In this document: positions 63,701 through 64,000 of the stretch, one piece after another
Layout: every line of letters starts with the position of its first letter
Numbering within the stretch: the stretch's first letter is position 1
Source of the DNA: Orthonyx spaldingii
Lineage: Eukaryota; Chordata; Aves; Passeriformes; Orthonychidae
Assembly: GCA_013397795.1 (NCBI GenBank)
Contig: VZTJ01004371.1
Span: forward strand, 620,001 to 684,000
DNA: 64,000 nt
Direction of reading: 5' to 3'
Program-made: the position numbers and the translations under genes
The notes under the pieces: generated by a model
The model's input: the letters and a program-made list of their open reading frames with translations, nothing else
Database searches by the model: none
What the model was told of the DNA's origin: nothing

Positions 63701-64000
63701 AGGTACACTCTTGCAGCTATATTGATGTATAGCATAAGCTACTCTGCCTCCATAGAGCTTCTACCTGGCTGAGACAGAGATGAAGAAACACCATAGAAAT
63801 TCACAGCCCTTGCATAAGTTTGTAGTAGCTATGTGAAGCAGCAAGGCTCTGTTATTGGGAGGCTGGGGAACATGGGTATCTCCTCACCCCTCTTTTCCAA
63901 AGGCTGTCCACACTATTGCCAGCACCCTTGATTAGTCCCTCTAATCAACCTCTGTGCAACCATGGCCTTTCCTTCTCATTTGGCTAGCCTGAAACGCTGC
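60791..64000. other. Unique noncoding sequence
   Basis: No gene is supported. It contains the G-rich tract at 61092-61121 and a mildly CpG-enriched stretch at 61130-61330 that is too weak to be called a CpG island. The largest frames (147 codons minus at 61064-61507 and 129 codons plus at 61121-61510) overlap each other and have no domain. Confidence 0.45.
61092..61121 (+). other. G-rich tract with G-quadruplex potential
   Basis: GGGG, GGG, GGGGGGG, GGG and GGGG runs are separated by AGA, AA, TTA and A within 30 bases. With loops of 1-3 nt this is the strongest G-quadruplex motif in the window, on the plus strand. It borders the mildly CpG-enriched stretch at 61130-61330, so a weak promoter or enhancer association is possible. 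Confidence 0.75.

Noticed and set aside
1..64000. tRNA, rRNA, snRNA genes, CRISPR arrays, bacterial-type operons
   Set aside because: No box A/B pairs with a foldable cloverleaf, no conserved RNA words, and no regularly spaced repeats were seen.

Overview
The window looks like avian nuclear DNA. It contains three fragments of CR1, the main LINE family of birds, with their characteristic 3' region, one LTR with the layout of an avian endogenous retrovirus, and a few very old amniote repeats (MIR and an L3/CR1-like LINE). Interspersed-repeat density is very low, there is no L1 or Alu, composition is AT-leaning and CpG-poor, and no CpG island is visible. One base is unresolved (N at 37921). I cannot name the species.

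I find no convincing protein-coding gene, and no rRNA, tRNA, snRNA, operon or CRISPR array. Every ATG-started open frame is at most about 210 codons. The longest ones lie in low-complexity or repeat sequence, lack recognisable domains, and overlap equally long frames on the other strand. The best reading is intergenic (gene-desert-like) or deep-intron sequence. The only coding-like signals are two weak exon candidates (49441-49674 and 41541-41594) and a possible 11-nt microexon (15426-15436).

Layout: 1-22199 is mostly unique sequence with AT-rich DNA at 900-2560, a G-rich tract at 2854-2879, a CA-rich stretch at 8166-8250, a possible MIR at 7462-7507, a G/T-rich tract at 17085-17188 and an old palindromic amniote repeat at 17820-18125. 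The middle, 22200-30310, holds most of the mobile-element debris: CR1 (22200-22308), a probable solo LTR on the minus strand (about 23795-24089), CR1 (25478-25670), a duplicated ~34-bp segment (25948 and 26920) and an ancient LINE on the minus strand (29280-30310). The right half, 30311-64000, is again mostly unique, with poly(A) around the N (37906-37943), a long (GAAA)n microsatellite (42492-42606), poly(T) (44073-44094), two MIR remnants (45803-45930 and 47471-47535), a minus-strand CR1 (54537-54985), a possible LINE RT tail (60657-60790) and a G-quadruplex-type tract (61092-61121).

Several unique AT-rich blocks rich in TAAT/ATTA-type homeodomain sites and retaining CpGs look like conserved noncoding elements: 21110-21320, 24430-24620, 25120-25320, 27480-27830, 34600-34800, 41360-41520, 47800-48080 and 53000-53240. 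This is inference from composition only, because conservation cannot be tested here. If correct, the window would be a regulatory gene desert. I found no new biological system; the most interesting items are the quasi-palindromes (24470-24553, 749-776, 41375-41422), the exon candidates and the dispersed 34-bp repeat.
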